Source: Nocardioides sp. (GTDB lineage: Bacteria > Actinomycetota > Actinomycetes > Propionibacteriales > Nocardioidaceae). Taken from it: DNA of 64,000 nucleotides. The position numbers were made by a program, and so were the translations under genes. Shown here piece by piece: positions 43,169 through 52,353 of the stretch; positions within the stretch are counted from its first letter, which is position 1; each line of letters opens with the position of its first letter. The stretch spans positions 69,521 through 133,520 of the forward strand of contig NZ_JASLGR010000039.1 in assembly GCF_030150155.1 (NCBI RefSeq), read 5' to 3'. The notes under the pieces are model-generated. The model searched no databases and was not told the origin of the DNA. It worked only from the letters and a program-made list of their open reading frames with translations.

Positions 43169-45025
43169 ATGAACGCCCTGCTCTGGCTGATCATCGCCCT
43201 GCCCGCCTTCGGCGCCACCCTGCTCCTGGTCGGCGGTCGCCTCACCGACCGCTGGGGGCCGATCCTGGCCACCGTGCTGCCGGCCGGCTCCTTCGGTCTC
43301 GGTCTCGTCCTGCTGATCGACGCGCTCGGCAAGCCGGCCGATCAGCGGCGGCTGAGCGTCCACCTGTGGACCTGGATCGACACCGGTCACCTCCAGATCG
43401 GGGCCGACCTGGCCTTCGACCAGCTCACCGCGCTGTTCGTGCTGCTGATCACCGGGGTCGGCACCCTGATCCACGTCTACTCCCTGGGCTACATGGCCCA
43501 CGACCCCCGCAAGCGCCGCTTCTTCGCGTTCCTCAACCTCTTCCTGGCCGCGATGCTCACCCTGGTGCTGGCCGGGAACTACCTGGTGCTGTTCCTGGGC
43601 TGGGAGGGCGTCGGCCTGGCGTCGTACCTGCTGATCGGCTTCTGGCAGCACAAGCCCAGCGCCGCCGCGGCGGCGAAGAAGGCGTTCATCGCCAACCGGG
43701 TCGGCGACCTCGGCCTGGCCGCCGCCGTCGCGCTGCTGCTGAGCTGGCGCGGCACCCTCGACTTCCACACCCTGGCCCAGGCGCCGTTCAGCGAGCACGA
43801 CGCCACCGTGCTCGGGCTCCTGCTGCTGTGGGGTGCGTGCGGCAAGTCCGCCCAGGTGCCGCTGCACACCTGGCTGCTCGACGCGATGGAGGGCCCGACC
43901 CCGGTCAGCGCCCTGATCCACGCCGCCACGATGGTCACCGCCGGCGTCTATCTGGTGGTGCGCAGCGGCTTCATCTTCGACGCCGCCCCCTCGGCCCAGA
44001 CCGCGGTCGTCGGGGTGGCGGTGGTGAGCATGCTGTGGGGCGCGATCATCGGAACCGCCAAGGACGACATCAAGAAGGCGCTGGCCGGCTCCACGATGAG
44101 CCAGATCGGCTACATGATGCTCGGCGCCGGGCTCGGTCCGGCCGGCTACGCGTTCGCGATCTTCCACCTGCTGATGCACGGCTTCTTCAAGGCCACCATG
44201 TTTCTCGGCGCGGGCTCGGTGATGCACGCGATGGACGACGACGTGAACATGCGGCACTACGGTGCGCTGCGCAAGGCGCTGCCGATCACGTTCCTCACCT
44301 TCGGGATCGGCTACCTGGCGATCATCGGGTTCCCCGGGTTCTCCGGGTTCTGGAGCAAGGACAAGCTGATCGAGGCGGCGTTCCACGAGCGTCCCGTGGT
44401 CGGCGTACTGGCGCTGCTGGGGGCCGGGATCACCGGCTTCTACATGACCCGGATCATGCTGATGACGTTCCTCGGCAAGGCCCGCTGGGCCAAGGGCGTG
44501 CACCCGCACGAGGCGCCGTCCACGATGACGATCCCGCTCCAGGTGCTGGCTGCGCTCAGCCTGGTCGGCGGGGTGCTGCTGGCCGGCAACTGGATCACCG
44601 ACTGGCTCGCACCCGTCGTGGGCGAGACCCCCGAGCACCACGGCGGGATCCCCGCCTGGCTGGTCTCGGTGCTCACCGTCGCGGTCGTGGCCGTCGGGGT
44701 CTGGCTGGCCTGGCGGTACGTCGGCTCCGCACCGATCCCGAAGCGGGCACCGGCAGCGGGGTGGGCCGTCCACGCCGCCCGCCGCGACCTGTACGGCGAC
44801 GACATCGTCAACGGCGTCTTCACCCAGCCCGGTGCCCTGCTGACCCGGGCCACTGTCGCCACCGACAAGGCCGTCGACGGCGCCTTCACCCTGTCCGGTG
44901 ACGGGATGCACGGCTTCGCCTCCGCACTGCGGCAGGTGCAGAACGGCTACGTCCGCTCCTACGGCATCGGCGTCGTCGGTGGCGCGGCGGTCCTGGCCCT
45001 GGCGATGGTGGCGGTGAACCGATGA
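43169..45025 (+). CDS. nuoL: NADH-quinone oxidoreductase subunit L
   Basis: Distal antiporter-like subunit, 618 aa and about 15 helices. LFLGWEGVGLASYLLIGFW contains the key glutamate, and the segment around TPVSALIHAATMVTAGVYL has a conserved histidine and helix-break proline. AGSTMSQIGYMMLGAG is also typical. ATG 43169; the stop overlaps nuoM by 4 nt. Confidence 0.96.
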   Translation: MNALLWLIIALPAFGATLLLVGGRLTDRWGPILATVLPAGSFGLGLVLLIDALGKPADQRRLSVHLWTWIDTGHLQIGADLAFDQLTALFVLLITGVGTLIHVYSLGYMAHDPRKRRFFAFLNLFLAAMLTLVLAGNYLVLFLGWEGVGLASYLLIGFWQHKPSAAAAAKKAFIANRVGDLGLAAAVALLLSWRGTLDFHTLAQAPFSEHDATVLGLLLLWGACGKSAQVPLHTWLLDAMEGPTPVSALIHAATMVTAGVYLVVRSGFIFDAAPSAQTAVVGVAVVSMLWGAIIGTAKDDIKKALAGSTMSQIGYMMLGAGLGPAGYAFAIFHLLMHGFFKATMFLGAGSVMHAMDDDVNMRHYGALRKALPITFLTFGIGYLAIIGFPGFSGFWSKDKLIEAAFHERPVVGVLALLGAGITGFYMTRIMLMTFLGKARWAKGVHPHEAPSTMTIPLQVLAALSLVGGVLLAGNWITDWLAPVVGETPEHHGGIPAWLVSVLTVAVVAVGVWLAWRYVGSAPIPKRAPAAGWAVHAARRDLYGDDIVNGVFTQPGALLTRATVATDKAVDGAFTLSGDGMHGFASALRQVQNGYVRSYGIGVVGGAAVLALAMVAVNR

Positions 45026-46506
45026 TCCTGACCCTGCTCTTACTGATCCCGCTCGCCGGCGCGCTGGCCACCGCGATCACCCCGTCCGGTGGCCAGCTGC
45101 CGCAGCGGGTCGCGCTCGGCTTCTCGCTGGGCACCCTGGCCCTCAGTGTCGGGGTGGCGTTCGACTTCGAGCCGCACCACGGCCCCCAGTTCGTCGAGAA
45201 CCTGGACTGGATCGCCCCGCTCGGGGCGCACTACGCGCTCAGCCTGGACGGCCTCGGACTGCTGCTGGTGCTGCTGGCGACCGTGATGGTCCCGATCGTG
45301 ATCGTGGCGTCGTGGCGGGACACCCCGCGGGCGTCGTACTTCGCCTGGGTGCTGGCCCTGGAGGCGTTGGCGGTGCTGGTCTTCCTGGCCGACGACCTGC
45401 TGCTCTTCTACGTCGCCTTCGAGGCCACGCTGCTGCCGGCGTACTTCCTGATCGGCGGCTGGGGTCGGGCCGACCGCGCCCGGGCGGCCCTGAAGTTCCT
45501 GCTCTTCCAGCTCGGCGGGGGACTGGTCCTGCTCGGTGGCGTGATCGGGATGTGGGTGCTCTCGGTGCAGCAGCGTGGCGACGCCGGTCCGTCGTTGCTG
45601 CTCGGCGACCTCGCCCACCTCGACATCGGTACGACGGCCGGTCGCTGGATCTTCGTCGCCTTCTTCCTCGCCTTCGCGGTCAAGGCCCCGCTCTTCCCGC
45701 TGCACACCTGGCTGGCCGACACCGCCGAGCAGGCCACCCCGCCGACCAGCGTGCTGCTGGTCTGCGTGCTGGACAAGATCGGCACCTTCGCGATGCTGCG
45801 CTTCTGCCTGGGGCTGCTGCCCGAGGCCAGCCGGTGGGCGACCCCGGTGGTGGTCGCGATCGCGCTGATCTCGATCATCTACGGCGCCCTGCTCGCGATC
45901 GGGGCCGACGACCTGCTCCGCCTGGTCGGCCTGACCTCGCTGTCCCACTTCGGCTTCATCACGCTCGGCATCTTCGTGATCAGCACCGACGGCGGCTCCG
46001 CGGCGATCCTCTACATGGTCAGCCACGGCCTGGCGACCGGAGCACTGCTGCTCGCCGCGGGCTTCCTGCTGCGCCGCCACGGCACCGTCTCGATCCGCGA
46101 GCTGCGCGGCCTCGAACGCGGCACCCCGGTGCTGGCCGGCTTCTTCCTGGTCGCCGGGATGGCGACCCTGGGACTGCCGGGGCTGGCCCAGTTCGTCGCC
46201 GAGGTGGTCGTGATCGTCAACGCGTTCTCCTGGCACTGGTACGTCGGGGCGATCTCCCTGGCCGGCCTGGTGCTGGCCGCGTTCTACATCCTGTGGGCCT
46301 ACCAACGGGTTTTCACCGGGGTGCCCGACCACACCGACGCACCCCCACGCCACGGTGCCTCGCCCCACCGCGACCTGACCGTGCGTGAGGTCCTCGTGAT
46401 GGCGCCGCTGACGGTGGCGATGGTGCTGGTCGGCTTCGTGCCCGGCCCGCTGTTCCACATCGCCAACCCGACGGTGACCTCGATCGTCGAGGCGGGTCAG
46501 CGGTGA
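45022..46506 (+). CDS. nuoM: NADH-quinone oxidoreductase subunit M
   Basis: Antiporter-like subunit, 494 aa and about 14 helices. The conserved glutamate is in FYVAFEATLLPAYFLIG. KAPLFPLHTWLADTAEQATP and LTSLSHFGFITLGI are the other hallmarks. Overlaps nuoL and nuoN by 4 nt each. Confidence 0.96.
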   Translation: MILTLLLLIPLAGALATAITPSGGQLPQRVALGFSLGTLALSVGVAFDFEPHHGPQFVENLDWIAPLGAHYALSLDGLGLLLVLLATVMVPIVIVASWRDTPRASYFAWVLALEALAVLVFLADDLLLFYVAFEATLLPAYFLIGGWGRADRARAALKFLLFQLGGGLVLLGGVIGMWVLSVQQRGDAGPSLLLGDLAHLDIGTTAGRWIFVAFFLAFAVKAPLFPLHTWLADTAEQATPPTSVLLVCVLDKIGTFAMLRFCLGLLPEASRWATPVVVAIALISIIYGALLAIGADDLLRLVGLTSLSHFGFITLGIFVISTDGGSAAILYMVSHGLATGALLLAAGFLLRRHGTVSIRELRGLERGTPVLAGFFLVAGMATLGLPGLAQFVAEVVVIVNAFSWHWYVGAISLAGLVLAAFYILWAYQRVFTGVPDHTDAPPRHGASPHRDLTVREVLVMAPLTVAMVLVGFVPGPLFHIANPTVTSIVEAGQR

Positions 46507-48113
46507 GCGCGATGGCAGGAGGGATGGGTGCCGTGACGCACGGGTTCGAGCAGCCGCATCTGGAGTACGCCCAGCTGTGGCCGCTGCTGGTGGTCTTCGG
46601 GGTCGCCTGTCTCGGCGTCCTGGTCGAGGCGTTCGTGCCGCGCTCGCGCCGGTTCGGGCTCCAGGTCGGGCTCGCCCTGGCCGCGGTCGTGGTCGCCCTG
46701 GGCGGCACGATCGGGGTCGCCACCGGGCTGCCCGCGCTGCAGGGGGCGCACGGACTGCTGGCCGGTGGCGGAGCGCTCGCCTTCGACGGCCCCGCGGTCT
46801 ACCTCCAGGGACTGGTGCTGGTCTGCGCCCTGGCCGGGGTGCTGCTCTTCGCCGAACGACGCCTCGGCGCCGGCGTGAGTGCATTCGCCGGTCAGGCCGC
46901 AGCGGTGCCCGGATCAGGCGCCGAACGGCGTACGGCCTCGTTGGAGCACACCGAGGTCTTCCCGCTGCTGCTCTTCGCCGTCGGCGGCATGATGCTCTTC
47001 CCCGCGGCCAACGACCTGCTGATCCTCTTCGTCGCGCTCGAGGTGCTCTCGCTGCCGCTCTACCTGCTCACCGGCCTGGCCCGACGTCGGCGGCTGCTCT
47101 CCCAGGAGGCCGCGCTGAAGTACTTCCTGCTCGGTGCCTTCTCCTCGGCGTTCTTCCTCTACGGCGCCGCGCTCGTGTACGGCGCCACCGGAGCGATGCG
47201 CTTCGCCAGCATCTGGTCGGTGGCCGCCAGTGCCGACGACGCCGGGGACCGCACCCTGCTGGTGATCGGCATCGCGATGATGGCCGTCGGGCTGCTGTTC
47301 AAGGTCGGCGCGGTGCCGTTCCAGTCCTGGACCCCCGACGTCTACCAGGGGGCGCCGACGCCGCTGGTGGCGTTCATGGCCGCCGGCACCAAGGTGGCGG
47401 CGTTCGGGGCGCTGCTGCGGCTCTTCTACGTCGCCTTCGGGGCCAACCTCGACCAGTGGCGGCCGATGCTGTGGGCCGTCGCGATCGCCACCATGCTGCT
47501 CGGCGCGGTGGTGGCGCTGGTGCAGACCGACATCAAGCGGATGCTGGGCTACTCCGCGATCGCGCACTCCGGCTTCGTCCTGACCGGCGTGGTCGGGCTC
47601 AGCGCCACCCGGATCGGTGGGTTGAGCAGCACAGGCGCGGTGCTCTTCTACCTGTCGGTCTACTCGGTCGCCGTGATCGGGTCGTTCGCGCTGGTCGGGC
47701 TGGTGCGCGACCCCGGCGGCGAGGCGACCGGGCTGAGTGCCTGGGAGGGCCTGGGCCGGCGTAGCCCCGTCCTCGGCACCGTGATGGCGGTCTTCCTGCT
47801 CTCCCTCGCCGGGATCCCGCCCACCGCCGGGTTCATCGCGAAGTGGTCGGTGATCAGTGCCGCCGCGGCCGCCGACGCCTGGGCCGTCGTGGTGGTGGCG
47901 ATCGTCGCCTCCCTGATCGCGATCGTCTCCTACGTCCGGCTGCTGCTGGTGATGTTCTTCCGCGAGCCGACCCTGGGCACGGCCGCGGTCACCCGCCCCT
48001 CGCCGCTCACCCTCGGGGTGATCGGTGTCTGCGCGGTCGCCACGATGGTGCTCGGGATCGTGCCCGGCCCGCTGCTCGACCTGGTCGTCAAGGCGGGCGT
48101 GTTCATTGGCTGA
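46503..48113 (+). CDS. nuoN: NADH-quinone oxidoreductase subunit N
   Basis: Third antiporter-like subunit, 536 aa, 14 or so helices. ILFVALEVLSLPLYLLTGLA, EAALKYFLLGAFSSAFFLYG, VPFQSWTPDVYQGAPTP and LGYSAIAHSGFVLTGV are typical of NuoN. GTG 46503 overlaps nuoM; ATG 46512 or 46524 is also possible. It closes the nuo operon. The polyprenyl synthase follows after a 48-nt gap. Confidence 0.95.
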   Translation: MSAMAGGMGAVTHGFEQPHLEYAQLWPLLVVFGVACLGVLVEAFVPRSRRFGLQVGLALAAVVVALGGTIGVATGLPALQGAHGLLAGGGALAFDGPAVYLQGLVLVCALAGVLLFAERRLGAGVSAFAGQAAAVPGSGAERRTASLEHTEVFPLLLFAVGGMMLFPAANDLLILFVALEVLSLPLYLLTGLARRRRLLSQEAALKYFLLGAFSSAFFLYGAALVYGATGAMRFASIWSVAASADDAGDRTLLVIGIAMMAVGLLFKVGAVPFQSWTPDVYQGAPTPLVAFMAAGTKVAAFGALLRLFYVAFGANLDQWRPMLWAVAIATMLLGAVVALVQTDIKRMLGYSAIAHSGFVLTGVVGLSATRIGGLSSTGAVLFYLSVYSVAVIGSFALVGLVRDPGGEATGLSAWEGLGRRSPVLGTVMAVFLLSLAGIPPTAGFIAKWSVISAAAAADAWAVVVVAIVASLIAIVSYVRLLLVMFFREPTLGTAAVTRPSPLTLGVIGVCAVATMVLGIVPGPLLDLVVKAGVFIG

Positions 48114-48161
48114 CCCTCGCCGCGGACGCGACCGCTGGGTGGCTGTGGAAGGATGCCCGGT

Positions 48162-49157
48162 GTGAGTTCCCTTGCACTGCCGGTGACCGATCCCGACCTG
48201 GAGGCGCGCCTGACCGCCCGTCTCGCGCTCGTGGAGAAGGCCCTGGCCGGTCACGTGCAGAGCCGCGCCCCGTTCATCACCGAGGCGGCGTCGCACCTGC
48301 TCGACGCTGGCGGCAAGCGGTTCCGGCCGCTGCTGGTGCTGCTCGCCGCCGAGTGCGGCGACCGGGCCGACTCCGAGGACGTGCTGACCGCTGCCTGCGT
48401 GGTGGAACTCACCCACCTCGCCTCGCTCTACCACGACGACGTGATGGACGAGGCCCTCGTACGCCGCTCCGCGGACTCGGCCAACGCCCGCTGGGACAAC
48501 CACGTCGCCATCCTGACCGGTGACTTCCTGTTCGCCCGCTCCTCGGAGCTGACCGCCGAGCTCGGCCCCGAGGCCGTCGGCATCCAGGCGCGGACCTTCG
48601 CCCGCCTGGTCGAGGGGCAGATCCTCGAGACCCGGGCGCCCGCGCCGGGGGAGGACCCGGTCGAGCACCACCTCGACGTCATCGCAGGCAAGACCGGCAT
48701 CCTGATCGCGACCTCGGCCCGCTATGGGGCCCTCTTCGGTGGGGCCTCCGCCGAGGTGGAGCAGGCGCTGACGTCGTACGGCGACATCGTGGGTGCCGCC
48801 TTCCAGATCTCCGACGACATCCTCGACATCGCCTCGGAGTCGGAGGTCTCGGGCAAGACGCCGGGCACCGACCTCAAGGAGGGTGTGCCGACCCTGCCCG
48901 TGCTGCTGGTGCGCCAGCACGCCCGCGCCGAGGACGCCCGCCTGATCGAGCTGCTCGACTCCGACCTGGCCGCCGACGACGCCGCGCTCGCCGAGGCCCT
49001 CGGCCTGCTCCGCGCCAACCCCGCGATGGACGAGGCCCGCGCCTACGTCCTGGCCGAGGCCGAGAAGGCCAAGTCCTTCCTCTCCGTCCTCGACGAGGGC
49101 CCGGTCCGCGAGGCGCTGGAGGCCTTCGCCGACATCGTCGCCACCCGCTCCGCCTAG
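48162..49157 (+). CDS. grcC: Polyprenyl diphosphate synthase (menaquinone side chain)
   Basis: A long-chain trans-prenyl synthase of 331 aa. The first aspartate-rich motif is LYHDDVMDEALVRR and the second ISDDILDIASES; GGKRFRPLLVLL and LTGDFLFARS precede and follow the first. Position after nuo and menG, and the gene series menA to menG, suggest that it supplies the MK tail for MenA (equivalent to Rv0562 grcC1). Product length cannot be read with certainty. GTG 48162 is preferred because GGAAGG at 48147-48152 lies 9 nt upstream; ATG 48153 is directly against that site. A repeat array starts at the base after the stop. Confidence 0.9.
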   Translation: MSSLALPVTDPDLEARLTARLALVEKALAGHVQSRAPFITEAASHLLDAGGKRFRPLLVLLAAECGDRADSEDVLTAACVVELTHLASLYHDDVMDEALVRRSADSANARWDNHVAILTGDFLFARSSELTAELGPEAVGIQARTFARLVEGQILETRAPAPGEDPVEHHLDVIAGKTGILIATSARYGALFGGASAEVEQALTSYGDIVGAAFQISDDILDIASESEVSGKTPGTDLKEGVPTLPVLLVRQHARAEDARLIELLDSDLAADDAALAEALGLLRANPAMDEARAYVLAEAEKAKSFLSVLDEGPVREALEAFADIVATRSA

Positions 49158-49331
49158 CCGACTTCCGGCTTCACCACCGCCCAAATCCGGGTTCGCCACC
49201 GCCGAGATCCGGGTTCGCCACGCGCGAGATCCGGGTTCACCACGCCCGACTTCCGGCTTCACCACGCCCCACTTCCGGGTTCGCCACGCGCGAGATCCGG
49301 GATCGCCACGCGCGAGTTCCGGGTTCGCCAC
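49158..49331. repeat. 22-bp tandem repeat array C (8 units)
   Basis: The first unit is 20 bp (49158-49177) and starts at the base after the polyprenyl synthase TAG. The next seven are exactly 22 bp, at 49178, 49200, 49222, 49244, 49266, 49288 and 49310. Each ends in CACCAC or GCCAC, and contains a GAGATC, GACTTC or GAGTTC type core next to CGGGTT. Orientation is opposite to array D. Confidence 0.95.
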
Positions 49332-49468
49332 CGTGTGATCCCCTGACGGACCTCTGGTCCCGACCGTTCGCCGGCGAGGTCGCCCCCTGGGTGTCCGTGC
49401 CAGGCACCCGGCGCGGATGCCGTCCGTTGGTGTGCGCTGAGCTGCGCCTCTGTGTGGCCACGGGCTTC
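49332..49468. other. Unique segment between the two inverted repeat arrays
   Basis: A 137-bp segment that separates arrays C and D. It has no open reading frame of interest, no RNA gene that I can recognise and no long hairpin. It would be the loop if the two arrays paired. Confidence 0.5.
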
Positions 49469-49600
49469 GTGGTGAACCCGGATCTGGGCGGTGGTGAACC
49501 CGGAAGTCGGCGGTGGTGAACCCGGAAGTCGCGCGTGGGAAACCCGGAACTCGCGCGTGGTGAACCCGGAAGTCGAGCGTGGTGAACCCGGATCTCGGCA
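49469..49600. repeat. 22-bp tandem repeat array D (6 units)
   Basis: Six perfectly phased 22-bp units, at 49469, 49491, 49513, 49535, 49557 and 49579. Each begins GTGGTGAACCCGGA (GTGGGAAACC in the fourth). Bases 15-16 are TC, AG or AC, then come T, C and G and a three-base end. It is inverted relative to array C. It ends 10 bp before a palindrome in the sulfate operon promoter. Confidence 0.95.
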
Positions 49601-49610
49601 GATGGGCACA

Positions 49611-49650
49611 AGTCCACTATTTGGACTAATACTGGTGAAGTTCCTAAAGT
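49611..49650 (+). promoter_or_regulatory. Promoter and palindromic operator of the sulfate transport operon
   Basis: TTGGAC (49621-49626) and TAAAGT (49645-49650) form a -35/-10 pair with an 18-nt spacer. The inverted repeat AGTCCA-CTATT-TGGACT (49611-49627) covers the -35 box, as expected for a repressor site. GACTAAT occurs twice, in the promoter and again about 40 nt later. A CymR-like Rrf2 regulator is encoded at 57442-57906, but no binding is proven. Confidence 0.55.
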
Positions 49651-49713
49651 GACCTAGAGTTGTCGACTAATGCCGGGGGTGCCGGCTGTTCACGTCCACA
49701 AGGGTGCACACAC

Positions 49714-50748
49714 ATGAAGATTCTCAAGCTTGGATCGGTTCTCGCTGCCAGCGTGCTGGCCCTCACGGCCTGCGGCTCGGGCGGTGACTCCTCGGCCAAG
49801 GTCGTCAACGTCAACGGCTTCTCGATCCTGGAGCAGGCCAACAAGAGCGTCTTCGCGGACTTCCAGAAGACCGCCGCCGGCAAGGGCGTCGACTTCAAGA
49901 CGTCGTACGGCGCCTCCGGTGACCAGTCCCGGGGCGTGGCCAACGGCAACAAGGCCGACGTGGTGCACTACTCCCTCGAGTCCGACGTGACTCGCCTGGT
50001 CAAGGCCGGTCTGGTGGCCGAGGACTGGAACAAGAACGCGACCAAGGGCGTGCTGACCTCCAGCGTCGTGGTGCTCGCGGTCCGCAAGGGCAACCCGAAG
50101 CACATCGAGGGCTGGGACGACCTGATCAAGCCCGGCGTCAAGATCATCACCCCGAACCCCGGCTCCTCGGGCTCGGCGCGGTGGAACATCCTGGGTGCGT
50201 GGGCCCACGTCGTCGGCAACGGCGGCACCGAGGCTCAGGCCACCACGTTCCTCACCAGCCTGCTGAAGAACACGATCGCGCTGCCCGGCTCCGGGCGTGA
50301 GGCGACCACCGCGTTCACCTCGGGCTCGGGCGACGTCCTGATCTCCTACGAGAACGAGGCCATCCTGGCGCGCGCGTCGGGCTCCGACATCGACTACGTC
50401 GTCCCCGACGACACCCTCAAGATCGAGAACCCGGGCGCCGTCACGAAGACCGCCTCGCAGGCGGCCAAGGACTTCCTCGCCTTCCAGACCAGTGCGGAGG
50501 GGCAGGCGGCGTACGCCCAGTCCGGCTTCCGTCCGGTGATCGACGGCGTCACCGTCGGTGACGTCAAGGGCGCCAACGACCCGGCCAACCCGTTCCCGAC
50601 GCCGAAGAAGCTCTTCACCATCAACGACTCGTTCTTCGGTGGCTGGGGCGTCGCGGCCGACAAGTTCTTCGGTGACGGCACCGAGGGCAAGCCCGTCGGT
50701 ATCATCACGAAGATCCAGCAGGACACCGGAAAGGGCGCGAACGGCTGA
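49714..50748 (+). CDS. Sulfate-binding lipoprotein of an ABC transporter
   Basis: A 344-aa extracellular substrate-binding protein of the sulfate/thiosulfate family. The signal peptide SVLAASVLALTAC ends in a lipobox Cys near residue 20. Family patterns are VHYSLESDVTRLVKAGLV, PNPGSSGSARWNILGAWAH (ligand-binding loop), SGSGDVLISYENEA and SGFRPVIDGV. It captures sulfate outside the membrane for CysTWA. Start ATG 49714 is chosen because the signal peptide begins there. The stop overlaps cysT by one base. Thiosulfate or molybdate is possible but less likely with CysT/CysW partners. Confidence 0.92.
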   Translation: MKILKLGSVLAASVLALTACGSGGDSSAKVVNVNGFSILEQANKSVFADFQKTAAGKGVDFKTSYGASGDQSRGVANGNKADVVHYSLESDVTRLVKAGLVAEDWNKNATKGVLTSSVVVLAVRKGNPKHIEGWDDLIKPGVKIITPNPGSSGSARWNILGAWAHVVGNGGTEAQATTFLTSLLKNTIALPGSGREATTAFTSGSGDVLISYENEAILARASGSDIDYVVPDDTLKIENPGAVTKTASQAAKDFLAFQTSAEGQAAYAQSGFRPVIDGVTVGDVKGANDPANPFPTPKKLFTINDSFFGGWGVAADKFFGDGTEGKPVGIITKIQQDTGKGANG

Positions 50749-51539
50749 TGTCCCGTCCACTCAGTGCCGGTGCGGGCCTGAGTCTCGGTGTCGCGGTCCT
50801 GTGGTTCTCCATCCTCGTGCTGCTGCCGCTGGCGGCGATCATCGCCACCGCGGCCGAGGGCGGAGTCTCCAACTACCTCCACGTCATCAGTGACGCCCAG
50901 ACCTGGGCGGCCGTCCGACTGACGGTCGTCCAGGCGGTGGTGGTCACCGTGGTCAACGTGGTGATCGGCACGATCATCGCCTGGGTGCTGGTCCGGGACC
51001 GGTTCTGGGGCAAGCAGATCCTGAACGTCGTCATCGACGTGCCGTTCGCGCTGCCGACGGTGGTCGCGGGCCTGGTGCTGCTCAGCCTCTACGGCCCGAC
51101 CAGCCCGGTCGGGATCCACGCCGCCTTCACCCCGTCGGCCGTCACGCTCGCCTTCGCCTTCGTCACGCTGCCCTTCGTGGTCCGCACGGTCCAGCCGGTG
51201 CTCGAGGAGCTCGACACCGACGTCGAGGAGGCCGCGGCCTCCCTCGGTGCGGGCCGCGGCACCATCCTGCGCCGGATCATCCTCCCGGCCCTGGTCCCGG
51301 CGATCACCGCCGGAGCCGCCCTCAGCTTCGCCCGCGCGATCTCGGAGTACGGCTCACTGGTCCTGCTCAGCGGCAACAAGCCGTTCCAGACCGAGGTCGT
51401 CTCGGTCCGGGTGCTGAGCTTCATCGAGAACGGCTCGACGGCCTCGGCCGCCGCGATCGCCTCGCTGATGCTCGCCGTCGCGCTCGTCGTGATCGTCGCG
51501 CTCGACATCGTCCAGCGGAGGGTGGCGCGTCATGGTTAA
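50748..51539 (+). CDS. cysT: Sulfate ABC transporter permease CysT
   Basis: A 263-aa permease with about six helices. VRTVQPVLEELDTDVEEAAASLGAGRGTIL is the EAA loop that docks on CysA, and the tail contains ISEYGSLVLLSGN. ATG 50748 overlaps the binding-protein stop by one base; the 3' end overlaps cysW by 8 nt. Confidence 0.94.
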   Translation: MSRPLSAGAGLSLGVAVLWFSILVLLPLAAIIATAAEGGVSNYLHVISDAQTWAAVRLTVVQAVVVTVVNVVIGTIIAWVLVRDRFWGKQILNVVIDVPFALPTVVAGLVLLSLYGPTSPVGIHAAFTPSAVTLAFAFVTLPFVVRTVQPVLEELDTDVEEAAASLGAGRGTILRRIILPALVPAITAGAALSFARAISEYGSLVLLSGNKPFQTEVVSVRVLSFIENGSTASAAAIASLMLAVALVVIVALDIVQRRVARHG

Positions 51540-52347
51540 GCTCCCTCGCTGGCTGGTGTGGCTGCTGCGGATCGTCGCCGTGGGGTACGTCGCCCTCCTG
51601 GTCGTGTGGCCCGTCGGGATGCTCGTCAAGCAGACGTTCGGTGACGGCTTCGATGCGCTCAACTCGGTGTTCTCTGATGCCGACGTCACCTCGGCGCTCA
51701 AGCTGACCGCGATCGTGGCCGTGATCGCGGTCGTGATCAACCTGGTCTTCGGCGTCACCATCTCGCTGCTGCTGGTCCGGTTCGACTTCCCTGGCAAGCG
51801 GATCCTGTCGGCGCTGGTCGACCTGCCGCTGTCGGTCTCGCCGGTCGTGGTCGGCCTGGCGTTGCTGCTGGTCTACAACAGCCGCGACGGCTGGTTCGGC
51901 AAGCCGCTGGACGGTGCCGGGATCCACCTGATGTTCTCCTCGCCCGCCCTGGTGATGGCGACCTGCTTCGTCGCGCTGCCGCTGGTGATCCGCGAGGTCG
52001 TGCCGGTGCTCACCGAGATCGGCGACGACCAGGAGCAGGCCGCCCGCAGCCTCGGCGCCAGCGGCCCGCAGACCTTCTGGCGGATCACGCTGCCCTCGAT
52101 CAAGTGGGCCGTGGTCTACGGTGTGGTGCTCTCGCTGGCCCGGTCGGTCGGTGAGTTCGGGGCGGTCAAGATCGTCTCGGGCAACATCACCGGGCAGACT
52201 CAGACCGCCACTCTCGCCGTCGAGGCGAAGTATCAGGGGTTCGCCCAGCCCACGGCGTACGCCATCGCCTTCCTCCTCGTCCTCGTCAGCATCGCGTGCC
52301 TGGTGGTCGTGGCATTCCTCCGTCCCCGCGCGCAGCAGGAAAGATGA
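51532..52347 (+). CDS. cysW: Sulfate ABC transporter permease CysW
   Basis: A 271-aa permease with about six helices, partner of CysT. The EAA loop reads EIGDDQEQAARSLGASGPQTFWRI, and SVGEFGAVKIVSGN is the family tail signature. It overlaps cysT upstream, and cysA follows after 6 bp. Confidence 0.94.
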   Translation: MVKLPRWLVWLLRIVAVGYVALLVVWPVGMLVKQTFGDGFDALNSVFSDADVTSALKLTAIVAVIAVVINLVFGVTISLLLVRFDFPGKRILSALVDLPLSVSPVVVGLALLLVYNSRDGWFGKPLDGAGIHLMFSSPALVMATCFVALPLVIREVVPVLTEIGDDQEQAARSLGASGPQTFWRITLPSIKWAVVYGVVLSLARSVGEFGAVKIVSGNITGQTQTATLAVEAKYQGFAQPTAYAIAFLLVLVSIACLVVVAFLRPRAQQER

Positions 52348-52353
52348 CTCCCG

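Noticed and set aside
49158..49600. CRISPR array
   Set aside because: The 22-bp units are directly adjacent, without unique spacers, and no cas genes are present.
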